Positions 23,701 through 34,800 of a stretch of DNA of 64,000 nucleotides are shown in pieces. Below the pieces are notes generated by a model. It had not been told where the DNA came from. It was given only the letters and a program-made list of their open reading frames with translations, and searched no databases. The stretch lies in the NCBI GenBank assembly GCA_022747635.1, contig JAKTNV010000004.1, positions 25,399,179 to 25,463,178 on the forward strand, written 5' to 3'. Within the stretch, counting starts at the first letter, position 1. Each line of letters begins with the position of its first letter. Both the position numbers and the translations under genes were made by a program. This stretch comes from Hetaerina americana. Lineage: Eukaryota > Arthropoda > Insecta > Odonata > Calopterygidae.

Positions 23701-23866
23701 ATTTATTTATTTTATTTCTCGACTTTATTGGGGGAGATTGTGAATTCATAGTCCCTTCTTCCACCTAACCCCTACATATTACGTTCAGTACATTAAAGAT
23801 AATCACTAATTCCTTAAGCCTTAGGTGGAAGACAAACCATCTAGGCGGGAATCGAACCCGCGACCT
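23701..23866 (-). mobile_element. tRNA-derived SINE, family A copy 2 (5'-truncated)
   Basis: Read on the - strand it begins with the end of a tRNA-like head holding B box GGTTCGATTCCC (complement at about 23846-23858) and runs to GGAAGAAGGGACTATGAATTC and an ATAAA-rich end near 23701. The tail resembles the copy at 4768-4960. The A box is missing, so the copy is truncated at its 5' end. Confidence 0.75.
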
Positions 23867-23870
23867 CAGG

Positions 23871-24770
23871 TTGGAGCAATTTCAGATACGAACATATAAA
23901 GAAGCAGAATATTATATGGCTAGTGAGGAGGTATTTAAATAAGTGTCACGTATAGTGTACATAAGGAGGAGAGGGAGATATTGAAAAAAATAGCATGAAA
24001 TGGAAAAATTGAGATATTTAAGGGTAGCACGATACTGAATACTGTGATCAATAGTGGAAATTTAAGGGGAGAGGAGAAGAAAATAGACATTTTCCTGGGA
24101 TATGAAATGAACTACAGAATAATACTCTACGAATCACATTTATTAATAATTAGGTAGCTTATTATTAATTTTAATAATATGTCACTCCGTTGGATGTCTA
24201 CGTTCTTCGCCTGCCTAATCGAACGTATCTCATGAGTCACCAAGCGCGGAAGTTTGTTGTCGCACCGATTGTTGTGTGAAAAGAGTGTCATTTCACGAAG
24301 TCCAGCTTTATAAAAAGGCCGTTGAAATAAAATCATTCTATTTTCCTACCATTTCCAATACCGAAGGCGGTTATTGAGGTCTAAAACTTTTCTCGAAATG
24401 GCTACAGTCCGTGCGAGGGAAAACTCAATGATATAGTTTTGCAAATCGAATTTTTAAATCTATTTTTTTGCGTACATTATTTCTCCGACATTAAAGTTGT
24501 CTTTGTTTGTTGGGGAAGCAGGAATATAATTTGGTCGCATCAACTCAATTGGTTCCTGTTTAATTAATCGGAAACGCGGTTGAAGGATCGGGAATCGATT
24601 TGCTATGTTCCTCAAAGGGGTTGATTAACTCTGCATTCCAAGATCCGAATATCTTTTGTAACGTGAATGTCCAAATTGGGGTAAACGGATAATCCGGAGA
24701 AGATAATAACCGAATATCCGGACACCAACAATCCCTGATCCTATTTACAGTCCTAGTTTGAAGATGACCT
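23871..24770. other. Unassigned AT-rich DNA
   Basis: No gene, known repeat or conserved motif was recognised. Confidence 0.4.
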
Positions 24771-25200
24771 CTCCTTCCCTCTCTCGCCTGACTGCTTCCT
24801 ATTCCCCATCCCTCCTCCTACGTATCTCCATCCCCCCCCCTGGACCCCACGAACCAATTTCACGCTAGAAGATGGGATCTATGCTCTCCCATTGGGGCGC
24901 CATCCCTTTGGTTTCCCCGCCGCCCTACTCCCACACCACTCCTCGACCCCGGTGAAAACCCACATCTGTCTCGCACACTTCCCGATTCCTTTCAACCCCG
25001 GATATCACCTCCATCCCTCTCTCTCCCTCCCCCTCCCGTCATCCACCCTCTCTCGTCCGTCAACGCCCACGCCCCTCCACCCATCCTCGAACACGCGTCC
25101 TTCCCTCCCACGACCCCCACCTCACGCCTCCAATCCACATTTCTCTCTACCCATCTCTGCAGAGCGGGGATGATGGAGGGGAAGAGAGAGGGCTCTTCGA
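24771..25200. other. CT-rich, CpG-containing island
   Basis: The + strand is a long run of C/T-rich, low-complexity sequence. The 93-codon open frame across it is rich in P, S, H and L with no family features, and is not called. A regulatory or simple-sequence origin is likely. Confidence 0.4.
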
Positions 25201-27360
25201 CTCAACTGAGAAGACGTCGAAGGCACAGGGATACGCAGCGTTGAAGGATGATGCCCCGTCCTCACGTCAATTCATTTATTTTATTTTCCTCACTCCAGAG
25301 GTCTTAGAGGACTCGTCATATTTTTAGGAGTTCCATCAGTCAATCAGCGTTTTATCGTTGCTTCTAAGCGGATCATGATCGGCGTTGAATTTTGTGCTCA
25401 CAGAGGTTTTGATGTACTGCTTCAATGGATAAGGCTACTTTTTTTGGCGATTGCGAAATGGTACGGCAGCGGTATAAATATTTTTTTAAACAGGTTTTAG
25501 AACTATTCTGGGATTTGTGTGGTTGTGCGCTTGCGTTTCAACACCAACATCGAGTAGATTTATCTATTCAGGATTAACCATTCGGTAACTTCAGTGAAAT
25601 TTTCAATTTCCAGATATGATAAGCTGCTTCTTAGCTCTCATTCCAAAGAAAACGGCAAAGGACCTTTTTTAATGGAAGGGACTATAGACACAACGAAAAA
25701 AAATAATATTCGTTAAACATTACGTGAAATTTATAAAAACTACTGTTCCTCGGATTCTACTGTCGACGTCTTCCGGTTGGACATTATTTTTGGTGTACTT
25801 GTGGATTGCGTATAGCTCTCATGCCTAGGAGACTAAACTTTTTCACTATAGATCGATGTACCTATACCTTTGAAATATGAAATATCCCAAGGTTATTATG
25901 ACGTTAACCCATTTATTCCATTGAAAATTTGAGTGCTCGGCTATTTCTTCTAACTTTCTAAATAATGTTGGGAAATCTGATGTTTCACGAGCTTTTGCTG
26001 GGCATGCTCTCTAAATGATTTTGGTGATCTGGGCCTTAAAATATATGCTCCATAAAAGTTCATATTTATGGAAGTCTTAAACCACAAATATTCTTTCTTA
26101 TCTTCATCACCAAAACAAAAATTTCTGAAACGGTTTAGAGAACGTTATTTGTCTAACTCATTTTTAAAAGGATACAAAAGTCTTGAACTATTTTGGATAG
26201 TAGATATTTTTACTCGGTAAATTTCGTTTGATTGATGTTGCTTGAAAAATAATGAAAATTATCTGAGATTCTTCAATAGCTTTCGAAATTGTTTGTTTTA
26301 GAAATTTCCCTCTCGATAAGTACGATGTTATGCGCACCATTCTTGGAAAATAGACAATTTACACCGGGATTTATAATATTTAAAACCGATCGGGGATAAA
26401 AATCTTTTCAAACTCATTAATGAACACTGACATTTACGTGACAATTTTTTGTTCTACAATATTTATATATAAAATTCCATACGCATGCCTTTTAGACCCT
26501 ATTAAACCAAATTTTACTTCAGAGGAATCGTCGTCATCAAAAGGTGTACATACTTCATTTCAATTGCAAGGAAACAGTTCCGTTTAGTAGTTACACATGT
26601 CTAGTTGCACTAATTTCTCGTCTTCGTGAAGATTTTGGCTCACGCTTTCCGCACCAGAAGTTGAAAGTTCTCACGCGTGTTTGACGCCAGCTCAAGTGAA
26701 TGATAACATTGCTGAGGTTGGCACTCAGGTATAAAAATTCTTTAATGATCCCGAGAGTGGTCTCCGTGAGCCAAGGGCGCGTGGAAAAGGATCGTAGGGA
26801 CCCACTCCGTTTAATGCGTTGCCTTGAAAGAAAAAAATAAATGGGATCGATTCCCAATTGGCTGCGTCCAATCCGCTTCGAGGGTCTCCGTGACCATTGT
26901 CGAGAAGACCTGTTGCTGGCCGTAAAACTTCGAGGGCAATAAGGGCCCTGCCAAGGGAATGGATGGCTGTCACAGGCAGAAGGGGTGAGCACGGAAAGTA
27001 CACCACTCGGGTCTGTGTTGAACCACTACCACCACGGCTATTAGAATACGGGCGCATTACGCCGAGTGACGTGGTGGGTTTCTGAAATGCCGCCAAGCGG
27101 ATGTGACGCAAGTTCTCAGATCAGCCGTTATGCCCAATGTTTAGGTAGTCTGTAAAGATTGCCATCGGTGGATGAGTTTGAGCGGTGGTTAAGTTTGAAC
27201 GTGTCATTTGAGCCGTTGGTAAGGGGAATCATCCGCAATGGAAAATTAGGGAAATTTGAGTTAAGAAGAAGAGTTTTGGGTAAGACGAATTAAAACGAAT
27301 TTCCTGAAACTAATATTGAAAAACTATTTTGCAAAACTTCTGTTTATACTTTTCAATATT
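25201..27360. other. Unassigned DNA
   Basis: No gene was recognised. A moderately GC-rich patch at about 26800-27120 has overlapping ORFs on both strands without family motifs. Confidence 0.35.
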
Positions 27361-29376
27361 TTAGTACCCTGCAATCCACTGATAGGGTATGTGGCATGGA
27401 GTGAATACACTAATTTTGACCCGAATATGATCCCTACCTCGGTCGCAACCTTCCCTTATCGTTCGTGGAAAATTACATCTTAAATCTATCTGTCCTACAT
27501 TTAATCTCTCACATTTTATTGGCATGATCTCTCCTACCATAAAACGATGGGGGTAATAATACATTTTCAAAATCACTGCTAAAAAGACCTCCTTCCAATT
27601 AATGCAAAAGCTTCAATCTGTAATTTAACCTTCGCTCCGTGAGTGATTCCCAGCCTAGCTGCTCTAATATTTTGGATACGCTATTTGGCTTATTATAACA
27701 AAGTTTTATATATCTAGCTCCTCTACGTTCCACGCGATCCAATTCTCTTCTCAAAGGTTTAACCGACGACAGGTAACATTTCTCTATGACCTTTTCATCA
27801 CATTTACCTAGTAATCTTCTAATAAATCCCAATTTTTTGTCAGAGGGTCCACATATTCCCCGTATGCGTTTCACCCAGGAGTGATTGTGAGTGAGGGTAA
27901 AGCCTAGGTATTTAATTGAGTCTACACAATCCATTTCGGTGTTCCCAATGCAGTAGGCGCTCGGGTGGGAATAGCTCATATTCCAAAAATTTATGACTGC
28001 GCATTTTTTTAAGATTAATTCTAATTGCCAAGTGCAGCACCAGTTTTGTATAGCATTAAGGTCATATGTCAAAGCTGCTGTGTCCTCAGGATCATGGACA
28101 TCACGGTAAACCGCTGCATCATGGGCAAATTAACGTATCTTACTAGTGACTGAGGAGTCAATGTCGTTAATGTAACGTAGGAATAAAATATGTCCAACAG
28201 CATTTCCCTGGAGAACACCTGTGGTGACTTCTACTGCAATTGAGCCAACTCCATCTATGACTACTCTTTGTACCCGACCATTCAAAAAGTCTTTAATCCA
28301 ACTCCGGATATTTTTGTCTATGCCATGTGCTTCTAGCTTTGCGAGTAGTTTACTACGAGGTACCTTATAATGTACCTCGTACGAGTACTTTCGACAAAGT
28401 ACCTCATACGAGGTACTTTGTTGAAAGAGTTTTTAAAATTTAAAAAACCGTGTCCACTGGAATATTGCTCTCACCAGAAATAAGAAGATCATGCGTGAAA
28501 AGCGCAAGTTGTGTCTCGCAGGATCCACCCTTTCGGAAACTGTGCTGATTTTTCATTAATAACCCCTGACTATTGAGGTGTCTCACGATCGAATTAGCAA
28601 CTATATGTTCCATAACCTTGAACGAAATGGCCGAGAGGGAAATAGGTCTGTAATTGCTTGGTTTCTCCTTGTCTCCGTTTTTAAACTTTGGTGATACGTT
28701 AGCCGTTTTTCAATATCTGGGAACCTTGTGATTTACCGGCGACTTTCTAAATATGATTTCTAGATACGGTGCAATTTCCAAAGTAGATCATTTAATAAAT
28801 GAGCGGATATTTCATCAGGGTCGAAGGATTTATTAGGCTAAATGTTTTTCTGCAAACGCTCTGTTCCTTCATATGAGATTTCAATTTTGGGCATCGGTTG
28901 GCCAGAACGATTTGGTAAGTTATCGGAGACATTCGGTGAGACGTCGGTGAAGACGCTTTGGAAGAAGGAATTTAATAAGTTGGCCTTTTCCAAACTTCTG
29001 GGTACTCTTTCTCCTTTATCATTTTTGTATGAATTAACTGTTGACTTATTTCCCTGAACCTCTCTGACGTACGACCAAATTGCTTTCGGATTCTCTTTCA
29101 AATTTTCCACTAATCTTTTCATTTTGAATTCGCTTAGTGCTTTGCGAAATTCCTTCGTGGCTTTTGCCCTAGATATCTTGTAACCACAAGTCATCTCAGT
29201 CTTTTTGTCTCTAGAGATATCATCCCCAATATTTTTTATCTTGGCGTGACATAGCCTTTGACGTCGCAATACATTTCTAACATCCGAATTGTACCATTTA
29301 GGTTCCATCGTATCTTTTATAAATTTACTGAGAATTAACTTGTTGAGTCCTGATCTCGTGATCTCCAGTAAGTGAA
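27361..29376 (-). mobile_element. 5'-truncated CR1/L2-like LINE retrotransposon, decayed
   Basis: Read on the - strand from about 29376: EITRSGLNKLILSKF, EPKWYNSDVRNVLRRQR (end of the endonuclease-RT linker), AIWSYVREVQGNKS, then the RT core with ANVSPKFKNGDKEKPSNYRPI, FKVMEHIVANSIVRHL, NQHSFRKGGSCETQLALF (about 28700-28480), the AFDKVPHS motif broken by an inverted duplication (28354-28420), VVIDGVGSIAVEVTTGVLQG, and the catalytic box degraded from YADD to FAHD near 28125. The thumb follows (TYDLNAIQNWC, SIKYLGFTLT, RELDRVERRGARYIKL, LGWESLTERRL; 28072-27599). After a frameshift the C-terminal FPRTIREG segment ends at 27361. The ORF is broken and the endonuclease is absent, so the element is dead. 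Confidence 0.88.
28354..28420. repeat. Inverted duplication inside the LINE reverse transcriptase
   Basis: Two hairpins lie side by side. ACGAGGTAC (28354-28362) pairs with GTACCTCGT (28372-28380), and CAAAGTACCTC (28395-28405) pairs with GAGGTACTTTG (28410-28420). They are multiplied, partly inverted copies of the stretch coding for DKVPHS, adding about 50 bases to the RT. Replication template switching after insertion is a likely cause. Confidence 0.75.
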
Positions 29377-31143
29377 GAACTTTAAGAAATCTCAGAAATA
29401 TTCCGGGTAAAACTCAAGGGCGGATATGGCGGCGGTAGCGGATTGGGTCATAAATCCCTATCTTGATTACTTTTGGCTTTGATCAAGATCAAAATTATAA
29501 TTACTTAGACGCCGGGCACTACTTTTGTAAGTGCACTACGTTTTAAGTTGCCTTCTATAGGCTGCATAGTGGTCTATTGATTAGTGCGATCATTTTCAAA
29601 CTAAACATGATTTATTACCAAATTCATTTTAAGAAAGAGGTTACAAAATTATTGTCATTCATATTTGAAAAATTTTCCAGCCCTAATCGCTAAAAAATCG
29701 CTAAAATTGACACTTAATTGTGCACCATTTCAGAGTAAATTGTCGAAAATACGTTTACTATTTTGTAAGACACCATAATTATGTTATTTTAAATCCTTAT
29801 ATTTTCTCAGAGAGGAATGCCAATACTATAACTCTGACTTAATACAGAAAAATGGCTGCGTTCATATAACAAATGTCCACGAGTTCTCAACGTAGTTAGA
29901 TGAATACTTATTGTGAATGACGAAATTATTTACTGTCGGATCAACGAAAAATAAGGAAAATAAAGCTATAAAATTTATCAATATTAAATTATTAATACTC
30001 CTATTTTTTTCATTCAAAATTTTGAACCTTTTGCTTAGCATCAACTTTTCACCACTGTACGCGAATCGACAAATCATGAAAACGATCCTAGGTTCTCTGT
30101 TTAAAACAGTGAAATTTATGACACCAGGATGGAAACCTTCTGGGACACATCCTAGTACCTTAAATAAATTCTTTTGGGTATAACCAGGGAATAAATCTAA
30201 GCCCAAACTGTCGAGAATATGCATGTGCACGAGCTTCGGGCAAAATTTCGCAAAAATTGGAAATTACCTAAGTTCTTGTGGTCTTAAGATTCCATTGCGT
30301 AAGTGGCAGATGAATATATGATTGAAGGAAGTCAGCTAAGTGAGACAAGAGCATTTAATTTCACGGAGTGACGAAGTTAGATTACGGGAGACCAAACTTC
30401 CAATGCGGAGCGGCTCGTAATTTCAGCTGCGAAACTGTCTCTTGCAATTGAAGGTAGCGCTCTAGTTAACCTTAAAAATCGGATAATTTCTCTTCCTCAG
30501 CTGTTTACGTCCATGGAGGTCGAAATGGCCGACTACCTCCCCTCTTGTTTCATTAGCTTGATGTTCTTCAAATACATTTGCGAATGTGTTTCACTACTCT
30601 GCGTGTTCTCCAGATAAAGGAGCGCAGTAAAAGGACAATGTGGATCAACAGGTCAACGTTTTCCTTCCGATGGCTCCAAAAACTCATATAATCAGTCCTA
30701 TGCCCACCTGTATCAAACAGAGAGCTACGAAAATAAATAAGAATCTTGGTCGTCATCGATATTACGTGTTTAGCGATCAATACACAGTTAATATTTACAA
30801 TGTTTGTCAAGAAAATTTGCTGTGGGCTTTATCCAGACGCACCCAAGAACATGCAACGGGGTAGATGCAACTAGCTTGACAAACATATCGTTTAATGGAA
30901 AGTATATCGGTGAATTGATAATGATTGAGTCCGTGAATATTGACTAAACGTACTTAGGTCATATATTATTATTAATGACTCAAAAATATTAATGGTTAGT
31001 TAATTTTAAGAGTATTTATAATTTTGTTGATTCGATATTTCAGCCAATAAATATTTGATTACAAACGGATTTATTTATGTAAAACACACATTATCAAAGT
31101 AAACAACATAATTTAATATGGTATTTTACAAATATGTTTAATA
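29377..31143. other. Unassigned DNA
   Basis: No gene or named repeat was recognised. An AT-rich ORF at about 29917-30183 has no family features and is taken as chance. Confidence 0.4.
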
Positions 31144-31220
31144 CAGGGTGCGGCAACATAGTTCCATTTTTTTCAATACAAACGTGCATTGAAAAAAGGA
31201 AGTTATGTTGCTGCTGCATG
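31144..31220. repeat. Near-perfect hairpin, possible minimal MITE
   Basis: The left arm 31150-31177 (GCGGCAACATAGTTCC then ATTTTTTTCAAT) pairs with the right arm 31188-31214 (ATTGAAAAAAGGAAG then TTATGTTGCTGC) with few mismatches and a 10-base loop. CAGGGTG precedes the left arm, a start common in Tc1/mariner-type terminal repeats, so this could be two fused TIRs of a lost element. Confidence 0.65.
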
Positions 31221-31479
31221 ATATTTACAAAATAAAATGTTTTTTTAAAAGTGTCCTGTCTTTAGAAAAACGTTCAATTTGCATCATTCTCATAATTGTT
31301 CAAACCATGTATAACCAAGTGATATATTAAAAAAGAATGCGCATGACCCATTGAGTTATAATAATATACCAACTTTTTTAATCGAAAATGTTTCGCGAAG
31401 CTTAAATGCAAGGGGTTATTGGATTTTTCATTTCTTTCCTTATGTCTTACGTACCGGTTGCCGATTTTTGGAAAAGAAG

Positions 31480-31880
31480 CCTTTTAAACCACCCATCACC
31501 CCCTCGCTCCGGATGGAGCCGGAGGGCGACGGAGGGGGGCCCCCAGGAGGGGCCTCGAGGCAGCTCGCGGGGTCCAGGGCCAACAGGTGGCGCCACACGT
31601 CGTCATCCCCCGCCAAGTGGGCAGCTTACTTCCGCCTCCTGCTCGCAGGCACCCTCTTCTTCGGCTGCTGCAGGGCCGAAGGGAATGTCGGTGAGTGCCC
31701 AGAAATTAATTTCCACCCTCGGAAAGATGAGCAATAGAAGCGACCAATCCTTTGGGGACTGGCGTAGCGGAACTTCTTGAATCATTACATCTGAATCTAT
31801 GCGGGAGAAATTTTCAGTGCGCCTCTCCTCACTCCCGCCCCCACCCACCGCACGAACTCCCGTGACCCACGGGTCGTATC
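31480..31880. other. GC-rich island around the candidate first exon
   Basis: A compact, CpG-rich block stands out from AT-rich flanks and contains the ORF and donor at 31513-31690. This is the usual setting of a CpG-rich 5' exon in animals with methylated genomes. No TATA box was evident. Confidence 0.45.
31513..31690 (+). CDS. Candidate first coding exon of a secreted or membrane protein
   Basis: The ATG at 31513 is the first in its frame. It opens a 59-codon segment that starts MEPEGDGGGPPGG, continues through a basic region, then AKWAAYFRLLLAGTLFFGCC and RAEGNV, and meets a strong splice donor G|GTGAGT at 31690/31691. The hydrophobic stretch (residues about 37-53) looks like a signal peptide or signal anchor with a long N-region, and the intron is in phase 1, the phase typical between signal-peptide exons and extracellular domains. 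It lies in a GC-rich island. I cannot name the protein and found no matching downstream exon in the window, so the first intron would exceed 32 kb. A chance ORF in GC-rich DNA remains possible. Confidence 0.4.
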
Positions 31881-34800
31881 TCGTGTGCCCTGCTTGTTGA
31901 ATTATACGCCAATAGTCGTAACGTAATCGATTTTTGGAAGAAATGGACGAAAATGCTTGGTCTCCGAATAGCTAGCTAAAAACGATTTAACGTCAGCAAA
32001 CGTGAAATACTCAGCTGGCTAATTTTTTAAATTATTAGTTTATATCATTAGTTTTAGTTCTCTTTATATTGTTAAAATAAGCTTGAAATATGTCTTCCAA
32101 AGATTAGATTGTTATTTCAAAAATAATATTAGAATGAGGCATCTTTAATGGCCCAACTGCATCAATCTACTACTGAAAATTGTTTTTAATGGTGTTTTTT
32201 AGCGCACGCTTAAGGAAGTTGTATATTGACTAATTTATGCTAATAATTTGGATTTACATTTTAACACTTAAAATATAGAGAGGTTTGATTCGCAATTTCC
32301 GTTAACATTATGGTAGAGCGGCTGTCGAAATACGAAAATCTGCTCATTGAAAATGCTGCAATCATTTTAGCATATTGCTTTTAATTAGATTTCTATCTTC
32401 GCTCCTTCAATGCCAAGGTACCAATGCGTTGAATGATTTTTTACTGTAAAATGTGTATAGTAACTCGGTATTCTCACCGCAGATAGGATTCAATTCTATC
32501 TATTGTACGTTGAAAATGGATTTCAAAATTCTTTGTTTGAAGAGCTAAGTCGGCATGAGATCATTTATCGAATAAGCAATTGAATCACACATGTCATTTA
32601 CAATTGTTAGATCTACGTATTCCATTTGAAAATTTTAATGAATATATTTGTCAAAGTACGAAGTGAACTTAGACGATAATGCATTGCGTGTAGGAGATAA
32701 AGTAAAATATTAAATGTTTTTTAAACATCAACTTCCATGGTTAAATGAAAGCGTACCTTAAGCAGAGCAGTTTCCCAATCTGTCAACAAACTAGTGCTAC
32801 TAGATGGTGCGGTTTACGGCACCTTCTGCGTCTACACCATAGGTGATAAAAAGCGGAAGTGGTTCCTTTCACTGGAAAATCTTATCCTTGGATGGGACCC
32901 ATTTCGAAAGGTTCTCTAACAAGGACCGAAAAACGCTTTAAAATTTCATCCTCAAAAACGGATCTCAGAGAAAGTTTTCGCTTCGTGGAACTACGTATCT
33001 CTTTGAATAAATGAGCGCAAGTTTGCCACTTGTTTCCTCCAAAATTAGCCACTCCCTGGCTCGAGTGGACGCACATCAAACGTTTTACATTTGCATGTAA
33101 TTTTACTCGCTCTCCGCAATGCGGCGAGGCCAAATTAACTCCACCAATAATGGATAAAGCGGGGACATGGCGGGCGAGCAGGAACATCCCATCTCTCCGA
33201 GGATTTTTTTCCTTCTCTTCGGCGACCAAACATTTCCCCCCTACCTCAAATTGCGGAATGTATCCGGAAATAATGGTCTCCCGACCACGCGGCTTAACGG
33301 TGCTAAAATACGATGTTACGGCACCTCATTGCGCTAAGGGCGCCCGCTATCTACGAAGCGCTCGCTATCTGCGGGCCTGTTCGTTGACTGCAGTGATTAC
33401 CAGTCACATGGCGACGAAACCTCAAGAGCCGGAGAGTAAAAGGAAGTCCTCGATACTGGCGGTTTTACGGAAATGAAAAGTTGAGCCGTTTTCGTGAGGC
33501 TGTTCCACGCGCAGCGACGACGCAACTTTCAGCCATGGCGCTGTTTCGGCCCTCGCATTCTCAACCGATCCTCACAATTCATCATGTGCCAACTCAATGT
33601 TAAGCTTCCTTTTAAATTTGAGCTATCGCTTCGAGCTGTTTCATGCACATCTCTAAGAAACAGTTACCTTCTAAGCATTCTAACGGGACGTACTCCCATT
33701 TTTGCGAAGCGTTTTTCCTAATTACTCCGTCACGGCCCTGAAAATTGTCTATTCTACAATCATTTAGGTGATAAAAAGGTTTTTTTAACTTTCGTTAGTG
33801 CAATGGCTGTTCATTAAAGAGCGATGAGAAATATCCCTTATCGTGTAATTTTCATGCAAAATTTTATGTTACATTCTTATCATAACGTGCATTGCATATA
33901 CGGATTATGATTTTTCTCAGGTAAAGCAACGTTTTCATGCAAAATAAAGTAGATCTTAGGATGCTTCGTCCATTGATACCGTCGGCTGAACATATGTTTC
34001 AACTTGCAGCAGCTTCCGCTGACGTAATGCTGGATTTAAAACAATGAAAACTGTGCCACATAAACATTATACAGTAGATTAACAATATTGCTTAAAACCA
34101 AAGTTTTGCACAATCAATTATGCCAATCGAAGATTATGATTACGCTTTGACGGAAAGCTCGCAAGAAATATGCATTCAAGTCTTCGTAAAAAAAACACTT
34201 TACAAACCTCCCTTTAATCTTGCACATCTCCTAGGATGCGGTGGGTGTAAATTATTGTTCTTCCTGAGGAATAGCCACAGCGGCAGGAGCTCAAGCTTCG
34301 CCAACGTTTTCATGTCTGACGTGAGGAGTTTAGAAAGGTGGATAGCTGTTAGTCACTTGCAGTCGTTTGACAATCGTCAGCCCTTTGGCTCGCTGCGATC
34401 ACATTTCTCGCCTGATTTCGCACGAAAAAATTCGGAGCGAAATGGAAGTTTGGGAATTGACATGTCATCAGTTTTAGATCTCCAAATGCCTGCTTCTGAA
34501 TGAAGAAACTTCAAAGGCACGTAATCCATGTTTATGCACGAAGCAGTTAATCGGAACCTCTTTGGCGGTGTATTGGGGAGAAGGAGTTAGCTAGTTTATT
34601 TGAATTTTAGAGTTAAATATTGGAAACATTTAGAATTCCAGAAATAAAATGGTCGATAAATTACTTCTTGCGCAAAAGAAGAATTCGTCGCACTTGATCC
34701 GTTACATTTGAAAACTGAGATAATTCATCGAACACGGGCTTTCTCTCTCTCTTGGTTCTTTTTTCTAGTTATGATTTTCCAGGCTAATTATTTGTATTAA

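Noticed and set aside
24892..25173. 93-codon P/S/H-rich ORF
   Set aside because: Compositional: it lies wholly in CT-rich sequence with no recognisable domain.
29917..30183. 88-codon + strand ORF with hydrophobic segment
   Set aside because: The hydrophobicity comes from AT-rich codons (F, I, L, N, K); there is no family resemblance, and an overlapping antisense ORF of equal quality exists.
33415..33474. Short lysine-rich ORF MATKPQEPESKRKSS...
   Set aside because: Too short and without homology, with a weak start context. It is the tail of a longer frame in GC-rich sequence.
34120..34503. 127-codon + strand ORF
   Set aside because: It starts with ATG and is reasonably complex, but has no family motif, signal peptide or convincing splice sites. 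I left it out for lack of support.
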